This document shows positions 17,207 to 25,302 of a stretch of 44,975 nucleotides of DNA, one piece after another. A program made the translations under genes and the position numbers. The notes beneath the pieces were generated by a model. That model saw nothing but the letters and a program-made list of their open reading frames with translations. It made no database searches and was not told where the DNA came from. The stretch comes from Acidobacteriota bacterium (GTDB lineage: Bacteria; Acidobacteriota; Terriglobia; Bryobacterales; Bryobacteraceae), in NCBI GenBank assembly GCA_947470805.1, contig CANIVU010000072.1, forward strand, positions 1 to 44,975. Direction: 5' to 3'. The first letter of the stretch is position 1; the number at the start of each line of letters is the position of its first letter.

Positions 17207-19642
17207 ATGCCAACTATACCGGTAGATGTTCGGACTGCATTGGAACGGGAGTATGAGGTGGTGGGGGAGGAGCGGCGGGCCCTTTGTATTTCTGGAGGCG
17301 GGATCCGGTCTGCCACCTTCGCGCTGGGTGTTTTGCAGGGGCTGGCGGAACGGGGATTGCTGCGGCAGTTCGATTACCTGTCGACGGTTTCCGGGGGTGG
17401 GTACATCGGCAGTTGGCTGTCGGCTTGGGTAAAGCGGGCGGGGGGGATTGAGGTTGTGGAGGAGCGGTTGCGGCCGGGGGCGGGCGCGCCGGAGGTGGCG
17501 CATCTGCGGGAGTACAACAGCTACCTGACGCCGAAGTTGGGGGCGTTTTCAGTGGACACTTGGACGCTGACTGCGATTGTTTTGCGGAATCTGTTGCTGA
17601 ACTGGCTGGTGATGGTGCCGCTGCTGGTGGCGGCGATTTTGTTGCCTCGGGTGTTGGTTTCGCTGCATGCGTTTGACCCGCCGTGGGTGACTGGGGATCC
17701 GGTGGCGTTTTGGCCCGAGGTGCTGCGGGTGGTGTTCGCGGTGGGGTGTATCAGTTTTACTTTTAGCGTGTTCAATTTGTTCCGGTTTTTGCCGTCGGTG
17801 GGCGGGCGGCGGGGCGGGCCGGCGGAGTATGTACGGTGGTGTTTACTGCCGTTGGTGTTGTCGGGAGTTTTGTATTCGCTGCACTTCTGGTGGGAGCACG
17901 CGCCGGGGAAGGGCGGGGAGATGTTCTGGCGGTTGTGCGCGGCGTTGACGGGGATGGCTGGATTGGCGTGGGTGCTGTTTCTGGTGCTGTGCGCGCGGGA
18001 GCGGATGGGACGTTTGCTAATGGGGCCGTTTTCATTTGGGGTATTGATTTTGGGGTTTTCAACGGCGGTGGCGACGTGGGTATTTTCGAATGTTCTGGTG
18101 GAGATTACGTGGCGGCACACGGCGCTATTTGCGGCCGTCAGCGTGCCGGTGTTGTTGGGCGGGGCGATGTTGGGGGTGACGCTATTTGTGGGCTTTACGA
18201 GCCGGTATTTGCATGATGAAGACCGGGAGTGGCTGGCGCGGGCGGCGGCGTTTGTGATGCTGGCGGCGGTGGGGTGGCTGGGGTTGAGCACGGTGAGTTT
18301 GCTGTTGCCGCATGAGGTGATGAAGTGGGCGGGGTGGGCGCAGGGAGCGGCCGCTGCCGGGGGCGGGGTGGCGGGGTGGATCACCTCGGCGTTGGGTCGC
18401 GGGGGCGTCGTGAAAGAGTGGGCGACGCGGCTGGCGCTGCCTGTGTTCGTGGTGGCGCTGTTTACGGGATTGGCGTTGGGAATGGACCATGCGTTGATTG
18501 GGTCCGGGCTGGTGCGGCGGGATACCGGGCACTGGGTGATGGTGGCGGCGGAGACTCCGGTTTGGTTGGCGTTGGCGCTGCTGGCGGGAATGGTGGCGGT
18601 GAGCTGGGTGGCGGGGCTGTTCATCAACATCAACACGTTTTCGCTGCATGGGATGTACCGGGACCGGCTGATTCGGGCGTATCTTGCGGCGTCAAACGCA
18701 GGGCGGCGGCCGCATCCGTTTACGGGGTTGGACGAGAAGGACAATTTGCACATGGCGGAGCTGCGAGGGCAGCGGCCGATGCCGGTGATTAATCTGGCGC
18801 TGAATGTGGCGGCGACGGACCGGCTGGCGTGGCAGGAGCGGAAGGCCGAAAGCTTCACGGTGACGCCGTGGGCGTGCGGGCATGACCGGTTGGGGTATCG
18901 GGATGCGGGGGAATATGGCGGGCGGCGCGGGATGTCGTTGGGGACGGCGATGACGATATCGGGGGCGGCGGCGAGTCCGAACATGGGGTATCACACGTCG
19001 CCGCTGGTGAGTTTTGTGATGATGCTGTTTAATGCTCGGCTGGGGGCGTGGCTGGGGAATCCGGGGAAGGGGGCGTGGCGGGAAGCGGGGCCGCGGTCGG
19101 CGGTGGAGTCTGTTGTGAAAGAGGCGCTGGCGCTGACGCGGGATACGTCGTCGTATGTGTATTTGAGTGACGGGGGACATTTTGAGAATTTGGCGTTGTA
19201 CGAAATGATCCGGCGGCGGTGCCGGACGGTGGTGGTGGTGGATGGGGGCTGTGATGAAGAGTTTGGGTACGAAGATTTGGGGAATGCGTTGCGGAAAGTT
19301 CGGATTGATTTTGGGATTTCGATTGAGTTTGTTCCGGCGAGTATGGCGGCGCTGCGGGAGAAGAAGCAGCGGTATGCCGTGGCGCGGATTCCGTATGGGG
19401 ATGGGACCGATGGGATGTTACTTTATTTGAAGCCGATGTTAGTGGGCGGGGAGCCACCGGATGTGGCGAGTTATGGGCGGGCGCATGGGAGCTTTCCGCA
19501 TGAGTCGACCGGGGACCAGTGGTTTACCGAGGCGCAGACGGAGAGTTACCGGGAGTTGGGGCTGCACACGGTACGGGAGGTGTTTGGGGCTTTCCGGGAG
19601 GGGCGGTTGGAGGAGGGGGTGGGGGCTCTGTTTTCAAGTTGA
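17207..19642 (+). CDS. Patatin-like phospholipase with large internal membrane domain
   Basis: 811 aa. The N-terminus has the patatin oxyanion loop SGGGIRSATF (about residues 29-38) and the nucleophile elbow STVSGGGYIGSW with Ser62. The catalytic Asp partner is far away, in YLSDGGHFENLALYE at about residue 655, followed by VVVVDGGCD. Between them, residues about 125-500 are a run of roughly eight to ten hydrophobic segments (for example LLLNWLVMVPLLVAAIL), so the lipase fold appears to be split by a multi-pass membrane region. A Ser-Asp dyad lipid acyl hydrolase anchored in the inner membrane is predicted. Large patatin-with-TM proteins are known but poorly characterised. Two BLUF genes follow 37 nt downstream on the same strand. 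Confidence 0.85.
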   Translation: MPTIPVDVRTALEREYEVVGEERRALCISGGGIRSATFALGVLQGLAERGLLRQFDYLSTVSGGGYIGSWLSAWVKRAGGIEVVEERLRPGAGAPEVAHLREYNSYLTPKLGAFSVDTWTLTAIVLRNLLLNWLVMVPLLVAAILLPRVLVSLHAFDPPWVTGDPVAFWPEVLRVVFAVGCISFTFSVFNLFRFLPSVGGRRGGPAEYVRWCLLPLVLSGVLYSLHFWWEHAPGKGGEMFWRLCAALTGMAGLAWVLFLVLCARERMGRLLMGPFSFGVLILGFSTAVATWVFSNVLVEITWRHTALFAAVSVPVLLGGAMLGVTLFVGFTSRYLHDEDREWLARAAAFVMLAAVGWLGLSTVSLLLPHEVMKWAGWAQGAAAAGGGVAGWITSALGRGGVVKEWATRLALPVFVVALFTGLALGMDHALIGSGLVRRDTGHWVMVAAETPVWLALALLAGMVAVSWVAGLFININTFSLHGMYRDRLIRAYLAASNAGRRPHPFTGLDEKDNLHMAELRGQRPMPVINLALNVAATDRLAWQERKAESFTVTPWACGHDRLGYRDAGEYGGRRGMSLGTAMTISGAAASPNMGYHTSPLVSFVMMLFNARLGAWLGNPGKGAWREAGPRSAVESVVKEALALTRDTSSYVYLSDGGHFENLALYEMIRRRCRTVVVVDGGCDEEFGYEDLGNALRKVRIDFGISIEFVPASMAALREKKQRYAVARIPYGDGTDGMLLYLKPMLVGGEPPDVASYGRAHGSFPHESTGDQWFTEAQTESYRELGLHTVREVFGAFREGRLEEGVGALFSS

Positions 19643-19679
19643 TTCGTGTTTTGTGTTTTTTTTGCCGATAAGCGTTGAG

Positions 19680-20114
19680 ATGGAAGCGGAACTGGTCCAC
19701 AGCATCGTTTACCGGAGCACGGCAATACGGCCATTGCTGGACGGGGAGTTGCTGTGGCTGTTGAACCAGGCGCGGGCGGAGAACCGGCGGCTGGGCTTGA
19801 CCGGGATGCTGCTGTATCGGGACGGACAGTTCCTGCAGCTCTTGGAGGGGGGGCTGCGGGAGTTGGAGTTGATTTATGGGCGGATTGAGCGGGATCCGCG
19901 GCATGTGCGCGTCACGTTGATCCGTACGGATTTTGGGCCGCGATTGTTTCCGAATTGGACAATGGGGTTTAAGAACTTGCGGGATTGGCGGGTGAATGAT
20001 TCGGCGATTGGGGTGACGGACCTGATGAGCGTGCCGTTTGACGCGAGTTACTTTGGGGAGAATCCGGGGAAGGCGCTGGCCATTCTGTTGTGTTTTCGCG
20101 GGCTGGAGACGTAA
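19680..20114 (+). CDS. Stand-alone BLUF-domain blue-light sensor (copy 1)
   Basis: 144 aa from ATG at 19680. The FAD-binding BLUF fold is shown by HSIVYRSTA, LTGMLLYRDGQFLQLLEG and RIERDPRHVRV. All photocycle residues are present with exact PixD spacing: Tyr11, Asn35 and Gln53 (24 and 18 residues apart, as for Tyr8/Asn32/Gln50 in PixD). Trp93 and Met95 (NWTMGF) occupy the semi-conserved positions. There is no fused output domain, so it must act through a protein partner, like PixD. The patatin gene just upstream and the second BLUF gene just downstream are candidates. An in-frame TTG 18 nt upstream (TTGCCGATA) is a possible alternative start. Confidence 0.92.
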   Translation: MEAELVHSIVYRSTAIRPLLDGELLWLLNQARAENRRLGLTGMLLYRDGQFLQLLEGGLRELELIYGRIERDPRHVRVTLIRTDFGPRLFPNWTMGFKNLRDWRVNDSAIGVTDLMSVPFDASYFGENPGKALAILLCFRGLET

Positions 20115-20131
20115 GAGGGACGGGCAGTGGT

Positions 20132-20578
20132 ATGAAATCGATTCTTAGCTTGACGTATTGCAGCCGGGCGGTGCGTCCAATGGAGGACGCGGAATTACTG
20201 CCGTTATTGGATAAGGCGCGGGTGGCGAATGCACGACGTGGGGTATCGGGGATGCTTCTGTACAAAAGTGGCTCTTTTCTCCAGGTGTTGGAAGGCGAAG
20301 CCGGGGATGTGGAAGCGTTGATTGCTACGATCGAGCGGGACCCACGGCACGAGGATGTGCGGATTTTGCGCAAGGATGCCGGGCCTCGGCAGTTTGGGGA
20401 ATGGTCGATGGGGTTTCAGAATCTGAGCGATTTGCGGTTGGTGGAGGCTGGCGAATCGGACCTGATGAGTGCCCCGTTTGACGCGGAGTACTTCGGGGCG
20501 AATCCGACGAAGGTGCAGGAGTTGTTGCTCTGTTTTCGCGGGATGAATAATCCGGCGCTGGTGACGACGCTCGTTTGA
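20132..20578 (+). CDS. Stand-alone BLUF-domain blue-light sensor (copy 2)
   Basis: 148 aa from ATG at 20132, 17 nt after copy 1. Tyr9, Asn33 and Gln51 reproduce the BLUF photocycle triad with canonical spacing; Trp91 and Met93 are in EWSMGF. Conserved blocks are SGMLLYKSGSFLQVLEGE and TIERDPRHEDV. The C-terminus (SAPFDAEYFGANPTK..LLLCFRGM) closely matches copy 1 (SVPFDASYFGENPGK..LLCFRGL), so the two arose by tandem duplication but have diverged considerably. An AGAGGGA element upstream of the start is 13 nt away. They could form heteromeric rings as PixD decamers do; that is inference. Confidence 0.92.
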   Translation: MKSILSLTYCSRAVRPMEDAELLPLLDKARVANARRGVSGMLLYKSGSFLQVLEGEAGDVEALIATIERDPRHEDVRILRKDAGPRQFGEWSMGFQNLSDLRLVEAGESDLMSAPFDAEYFGANPTKVQELLLCFRGMNNPALVTTLV

Positions 20579-20626
20579 GTTGCGCGTAGGGGCCCGGGTT
20601 GCGATATTCTTATCGCTCGGAGCCAT

Positions 20627-21430
20627 ATGAGAACGCTTACGCTTTGGTTGATGGTGGGTTCGGCGGTGATGCTGGCGCAGCACTTCCAGGAGGGTGACGG
20701 GAAGAAGAATCCCGCGATTGGGAATATCGCCGCGATTGCGGCGGGGGAGAAGTCCTTTAACGAGGGCTGCGCGGTCTGCCACGGGCAGGGCGGCATGGGC
20801 GGGCGCGGTCCGAACCTGGCCAACGGGCGCGTGATGTGGCACACGTTGACGGAAGAGTCGACCTATAAGCGAATCAAAGATGGCGTTCCGTCTGGCGGGA
20901 TGCCGCCGACGCCGGGATCGGAAGAGAAATTGTGGCAGTTGACGGCCTACGTAGTGGCTTTGCGGGCGCCGGCCTCGGAGGCGCCGCAAACGGGGGACGC
21001 CGAGCTGGGGAAGACGATTTTCTGGGGTAAGGGCGGGTGTAACGAATGCCACTCGGTGTTGGGGAAGGGTGGGAAGATCGGGCCGGATTTGAGCGACGCG
21101 GGCGGCTCGCGGTCGACGGCGGTGATCCGGATGGCGATTGAGGATCCGGGGGCGAATGGGTCCAAGGGGTTTGAGAAGGCGCGGGTGTTGTTGAAGAACG
21201 GCCAGGCGCTGGAGGGTGTGTTGAAGAACCGGAATAACTACTCGCTCCAGTTACTGGACGCGCGCGGGGAGTTACATCTGCTGCTGATGACGGCGGTGAA
21301 GGAAATGACGGTTTCGAAGAACTCGGCGATGCCGGCGAATTATAAGTCGCGGTTGAGCGCGAAGGAAATTGATGCGCTGGTGGCGTATCTGGCGAAGCAG
21401 ACGGCGCGGCCGATGGTGGCCGGGAACTAA
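20627..21430 (+). CDS. Diheme cytochrome c, partner of the downstream quinoprotein
   Basis: 267 aa with signal peptide MRTLTLWLMVGSAVMLAQ. The first heme motif is CAVCHG with a distal SGGMPP loop; the second is CNECHS followed by LGKGGKIGPDLSDAG, as in Planctomycete/Verrucomicrobia-type heme-binding domains. Between heme 2 and the C-terminal helix lies a beta segment (LLKNGQALEGVLKNRNNYSLQL) that matches the linker in the fused protein at 4056-6020 (LTDGGTLDGFAV). The gene ends 14 nt before the quinoprotein start. Predicted role: electron acceptor for the quinoprotein in the periplasm. Confidence 0.87.
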   Translation: MRTLTLWLMVGSAVMLAQHFQEGDGKKNPAIGNIAAIAAGEKSFNEGCAVCHGQGGMGGRGPNLANGRVMWHTLTEESTYKRIKDGVPSGGMPPTPGSEEKLWQLTAYVVALRAPASEAPQTGDAELGKTIFWGKGGCNECHSVLGKGGKIGPDLSDAGGSRSTAVIRMAIEDPGANGSKGFEKARVLLKNGQALEGVLKNRNNYSLQLLDARGELHLLLMTAVKEMTVSKNSAMPANYKSRLSAKEIDALVAYLAKQTARPMVAGN

Positions 21431-21444
21431 GTTTAGGACATAAC

Positions 21445-23046
21445 ATGCATAAGACCGGATTGGCAGTATGGATGCTGGCGGCGTGCGCATTCGCGCAGGT
21501 GAAGCCGGAAGATATTCTGAAGAGCCCGAACGCGGACTGGCTGACTTATGCCGGGGACTACCGGGGGACGCGGCATTCGCCGTTGAAACAGATTACGACG
21601 GCGAACGTTTCTTCGCTGGTGCCGAAGTGGGTGTACCACGTGCCGAAGGCGTCGAAGTTGGAGGTGTCGCCGCTGGTGCACCAGGGGGTGATGTACATTA
21701 CGGCTCCCAATGAAGTGCGGGCGCTGGATGCGCGGACGGGGCGGCTGATCTGGGAGTGGAAAGATGGGCGGGCGACGCGGAGCGATGTGAACCGCGGGGC
21801 CGGATTGCTGGGCGATTCGGTGTATGTGGCGACGTCCGATTGCTTCTTAACGGCGTTGAACCGGAAAACGGGAGCTCTGCTGTGGCAGAAACAATATGCC
21901 GATACGAAGAAGGGCGTGTTCTGTTCGTCGGCTCCGTTCGCGGTGAAGGACCGGGTGCTGGTAGGCACCGCGGGTGGGGACACGGGGATGCGCGGGTTTG
22001 TGGCGGCGATGAACGCGACGACCGGTGAGGAGATGTGGAAGTTCTACACGGTGCCGGCGAAGGGCGAGAAGGGCTCCGAGACCTGGGGCGAGTATGTGGA
22101 GTATGGCGGGGCGGCGACGTGGCTGTCGGGGACGTATGATCCGGAGTTGAATACGTTGTATTGGACGACGGGGAACCCGTGGCCGGACTTTTATGACGGC
22201 GACCGGAAGGGCGATAACTTATATTCGTGTTCGGTGGTGGCGCTGGATGTGGACACGGGCAAGTTGAAATGGTATTTCCAATTTACTCCGGGCGACACGC
22301 ACGACTGGGACGGGCAGAGCTGGCCGGTGCTGGTGGATCGGGAAGTGAAGGGGAAGATGCGGAAGATCCTGCTGCATCCGAACCGGAACGGGTTCTATTA
22401 CGTGATTGACCGCGTGACGGGCGAATTCTTGCATGCGACGAAGTTGAATGATCTGGTGGATTGGGCGAGCGGGATTGACGCCAAGGGGCGGCCGATCAAG
22501 ATTCCGGGGAAGGATCCGACGCCTGCGGGGAACCGGGTGTGCCCGGGCGTGCGGGGCGGCGCGAATTGGATGGCGCCGACGTACAACCCGGCGACGGGAA
22601 TGCTCTATGTGATCACGATGGAGCAGTGCGACATTTACACGAGTTCGGCGAAGAAGCCGGAGCCGATGGCTGGATTCAGCGGCGGCGGGGCGGGGCCGAA
22701 GCCGCGTGACGCGGGCACGTTCTATCTGCGAGCACTGGACGCGGCGACGGGGAAACGGATGTGGGAGTACCCGATGCCCGGGCCGGGCGTGGCGTGGAGC
22801 GGAACGGTTTCGACGGCGGGCGGAGTGGTGTTTGTGGGCGACGACGACGGGCAATTGCTGGCGTTGGATGCCAAGAGCGGGAAGCACTTGTGGCACTTCC
22901 AGATGGGCGAATACTTGTTTGCGTCGCCGATCACGTACGCGGTGGACGGCAAGCAATATGTGGCCATTGCGTCGGCGACGGCGGTGTTCAGCTTTGGACT
23001 CTTTGAACCGGTGCCGAGCGTGGATCTTGTGAAGGGCGCGCAGTAG
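21445..23046 (+). CDS. Quinoprotein (PQQ-type propeller), stand-alone
   Basis: 533 aa with signal peptide MHKTGLAVWMLAACAFAQ. Eight-bladed propeller with W-motif repeats (ALDARTGRLIWEW, ALNRKTGALLWQK, AMNATTGEEMWKF, ALDAATGKRMWEY, ALDAKSGKHLWHF). TGNPWPDFYDGDRKGDNLY and HDWDGQSWPVLVD correspond to metal-site and catalytic-Asp regions of PQQ alcohol dehydrogenases. It lacks the cytochrome domain of its paralogue at 4056-6020, which is supplied here by the gene immediately upstream. Substrate and true cofactor are unknown. It terminates the run of closely spaced plus-strand genes begun at 17207. Confidence 0.9.
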   Translation: MHKTGLAVWMLAACAFAQVKPEDILKSPNADWLTYAGDYRGTRHSPLKQITTANVSSLVPKWVYHVPKASKLEVSPLVHQGVMYITAPNEVRALDARTGRLIWEWKDGRATRSDVNRGAGLLGDSVYVATSDCFLTALNRKTGALLWQKQYADTKKGVFCSSAPFAVKDRVLVGTAGGDTGMRGFVAAMNATTGEEMWKFYTVPAKGEKGSETWGEYVEYGGAATWLSGTYDPELNTLYWTTGNPWPDFYDGDRKGDNLYSCSVVALDVDTGKLKWYFQFTPGDTHDWDGQSWPVLVDREVKGKMRKILLHPNRNGFYYVIDRVTGEFLHATKLNDLVDWASGIDAKGRPIKIPGKDPTPAGNRVCPGVRGGANWMAPTYNPATGMLYVITMEQCDIYTSSAKKPEPMAGFSGGGAGPKPRDAGTFYLRALDAATGKRMWEYPMPGPGVAWSGTVSTAGGVVFVGDDDGQLLALDAKSGKHLWHFQMGEYLFASPITYAVDGKQYVAIASATAVFSFGLFEPVPSVDLVKGAQ

Positions 23047-23175
23047 TAAAGTGACCGCAGGGCGTCACGCTGACGGTGGGGCGGCGTGGCGCGTGGCGGT
23101 AAGTGCTTTGTTTGCTGATTGGTTGGGGGCGTGCATGGGTATTTTCGGACCGGCTGGCCTGGTCCGGAGATAAAC

Positions 23176-24039
23176 ATGTTCCCATCCATTCGGCCTATGT
23201 GGCCCACGTTGGCGATGCTTGCGGTAGCGATACCGGGGATGGCCCAGACGACGGGTCCGGTGGTGAGTGAGTTGTCGTTGGAACGGCAACTGGTTTTGAC
23301 GACGATGTTGACGACGTCGGAGTTGGCGCTTCCCGCCGATAAGGTGTCCGGGATTCTCTCGGGTGCGTGGGAGGTCCGGGAGCGGTTGATCTACAACCCG
23401 TCGGGTGCGACACTGACGTCGACGATTTTTGTGGTGCAGCCGGGGTCTGTGCTGCCGACGCCGATCAATGGAAATCTGACGGGCTTGATTCTGGGCGTCT
23501 ATACGTTGAACGTCGAGAAGATCTATTCGACAACGTCGCCGAAGAGCACTGTCGCGTTTACTGGGACGGTCGCTGGATCGTCAATCGGCGGGGCGTTGGG
23601 AAATGTGACGGGACTTCCGTTTAGCGTTTCATTCGCTTATTCCGCGGACACGCCGGCGAAGATTAGCGACGTGGTGCATCTGATTGCGGGGCGCGTGATT
23701 GCGTACACGAAAGACGCCGTTGGCACGTTTGTCGTGCCGAAGATTGCGCCGCCGGTACCGCCGGGAACGGGTCCGCAGATTGTCATCGTGGCGCCGGTGA
23801 ACACGATTGATTCGCAGATCGTGCTGGACGCGTCGCGGTCGACGGATGCGTCGGGGACTTCGTTGAGCTTCGCGTGGCGGAGCACGGGGAAGACGTCGGC
23901 GATCCTGAACCCGAACACCTCGATGGCGACAGTACAGTTCGGCGAAGGGTTGGGCGAGTACTCGTTTGAACTCACGGTGACCAATGGAAATGGGGTCGCG
24001 GTGAAGCAGATTGTCGTGATCAGCTATTTCGGGCGCTAA
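23176..24039 (+). CDS. Secreted protein with C-terminal PKD/Ig-like domain
   Basis: 287 aa from ATG at 23176, chosen for its signal peptide (MFPSIRPMWPTLAMLAVAIPGMAQ). The N-terminal 160 residues are Thr/Ser/Val rich and look beta-structured but match no family I know. The C-terminal 90 residues have a PKD/K319-like pattern: IVLDASRSTDASGTSLSFAW, then TVQFGEGLGEYSFELTVTNGN. Such proteins are cell-surface or extracellular in acidobacteria. The gene is 129 nt from its upstream neighbour, so it probably has its own promoter. Function unknown. Confidence 0.62.
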   Translation: MFPSIRPMWPTLAMLAVAIPGMAQTTGPVVSELSLERQLVLTTMLTTSELALPADKVSGILSGAWEVRERLIYNPSGATLTSTIFVVQPGSVLPTPINGNLTGLILGVYTLNVEKIYSTTSPKSTVAFTGTVAGSSIGGALGNVTGLPFSVSFAYSADTPAKISDVVHLIAGRVIAYTKDAVGTFVVPKIAPPVPPGTGPQIVIVAPVNTIDSQIVLDASRSTDASGTSLSFAWRSTGKTSAILNPNTSMATVQFGEGLGEYSFELTVTNGNGVAVKQIVVISYFGR

Positions 24040-24047
24040 GCGAGTGG

Positions 24048-24089
24048 CGAGATCATTCCGCAACGTGGTACGGTTGCGGAATGATCTCG
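24048..24089. promoter_or_regulatory. Perfect 17-bp inverted repeat covering the DUF4159 start codon
   Basis: CGAGATCATTCCGCAAC at 24048-24064 and its exact reverse complement at 24073-24089 enclose an 8-nt loop. The right arm contains the ATG at 24081. No U tract follows. It may be the transcription terminator of the upstream gene, a translation-blocking hairpin, or a binding site for a dimeric regulator. Confidence 0.7.
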
Positions 24090-24881
24090 GCGCGGTTGTC
24101 GGGCATTGTCGCGGTGTTGCTGCTGGCGGGCGGAGCGGCGTGGGCATATCAGAACCGGCGCTCGTCGTATATGTATGAGCGGGAGATGCAGAATCCCGCG
24201 GACGATCCGGCGGATGCCGAGGAGCCGGGCGAGTGGGCGTTTGCGCGGTTGCGATACCGGTCGGCGCGGGGTGGGTGGCGGCGAAGTTCGTGGGGCACGG
24301 ATTCGAATAAGGCCGAGCGCGTGTTCACGCAGGGCGTGCGGCGGCTCACGCGGGTGCATGCTCGGTCGGTGGAAGAGATTATCGATGTCGATAGCGACGA
24401 AGTGTTTAACTGGCCGTGGCTGTATGCGGTGGAGGTGGGGCACTGGAGTTTGAGCGACGCGCAGGCGAAGCGGTTGCGGGACTACTTGGACCGGGGTGGG
24501 TTTTTGATGGTGGACGACTTCCATGGGTCTGCGGAGTGGGAAGTTTTCATGGAGGGGATGCGGAAGATTTTTCCGGACCGGGTGATTGTGGATCTGGCGG
24601 ATGGGGAGCCGATTTTCCATGTGTTGTATGACCTGGATAAGAAGTTCCAGGTGCCGGGGAAGCAGTTCATTTATTCCGGGCGGACATATGAGCGGGATGG
24701 GGTGGAGGCGAAGTGGCGGGCGGTATTGGACGACAAGGGGCGGGTGCAGGTGGGGATCTGCCACAACATGGATTTAGGGGATGCGTGGGAGTGGGCGGAT
24801 GATCCGGAGTACCCGGAGGCGTATGCGTCGTTGGCCTATCGGATTGGGATTAACTACATCGTTTATTCGATGACACATTAG
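24081..24881 (+). CDS. DUF4159 domain protein with N-terminal membrane segment
   Basis: 266 aa. A hydrophobic N-terminus (ISARLSGIVAVLLLAGGAAWAY) is followed by a DUF4159 domain: WAFARLRYRS, VEVGHWSLSDAQAKRLRDYL, RGGFLMVDDFHGSAEWEVF and the C-terminal GINYIVYSMTH. The fold is glutamine-amidotransferase-like (ThuA-like) without a recognisable catalytic triad. The ATG lies inside a perfect hairpin and lacks a Shine-Dalgarno; TTG at 24096 is an alternative that keeps the whole membrane segment. DUF4159 proteins usually travel with MoxR ATPases and DUF58/vWA membrane proteins; here only a TolR-like gene follows, 34 nt later. Confidence 0.85.
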   Translation: MISARLSGIVAVLLLAGGAAWAYQNRRSSYMYEREMQNPADDPADAEEPGEWAFARLRYRSARGGWRRSSWGTDSNKAERVFTQGVRRLTRVHARSVEEIIDVDSDEVFNWPWLYAVEVGHWSLSDAQAKRLRDYLDRGGFLMVDDFHGSAEWEVFMEGMRKIFPDRVIVDLADGEPIFHVLYDLDKKFQVPGKQFIYSGRTYERDGVEAKWRAVLDDKGRVQVGICHNMDLGDAWEWADDPEYPEAYASLAYRIGINYIVYSMTH

Positions 24882-24915
24882 GAACCAACAGGCGGATGGC
24901 GGTGTCTGTTTGTGC

Positions 24916-25302
24916 ATGACGATACAAACTGGCGCGACGATCAATGTTACTCCGCTGATTGATGTTTTGTTAGTACTGCTGATTATCTTTATGGTGATTG
25001 TGCCAGCGCATTCGGTAGGGTTGGATGTGCGGGCGCCGGAGACGGGGCTGGCGGCGCCGGTGGTGACGGAGGCGTCGTTGGTAGTGACGGTCTTAGAGGA
25101 TGGGGGAGCGTTGCTGAACCGGGAGAAGTTGGGGGCAGGGGAGTGGGTTGGGCGGTTGCGGACGGTGTTGGCGGGGCGGGCCGATAGGACGGTGTTTTTT
25201 GCGGCGGCACCGGATATGGAGTTCCGGGTGGTGGCGCGGGCGATCGACCAGGCACGCGGAGTGGGGGCGGGGCAGGTAGGGCTTTTGCGGAGGGCGGAGT
25301 AG
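24916..25302 (+). CDS. ExbD/TolR-family biopolymer transport protein
   Basis: 128 aa. Residues 8-35 read INVTPLIDVLLVLLIIFMV, the single TM helix of ExbD/TolR, with the proton-channel Asp16. A C-terminal periplasmic domain follows (SLVVTVLEDGGALLNREKL, FFAAAPDMEFRVVARAID), the normal size and pattern for the family. It would energise a TonB or Tol-type system together with an ExbB/TolQ pentamer, but no ExbB or TonB gene lies nearby, so it must pair with subunits encoded elsewhere. A TTG two codons upstream is in frame; ATG is preferred. Confidence 0.88.
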   Translation: MTIQTGATINVTPLIDVLLVLLIIFMVIVPAHSVGLDVRAPETGLAAPVVTEASLVVTVLEDGGALLNREKLGAGEWVGRLRTVLAGRADRTVFFAAAPDMEFRVVARAIDQARGVGAGQVGLLRRAE

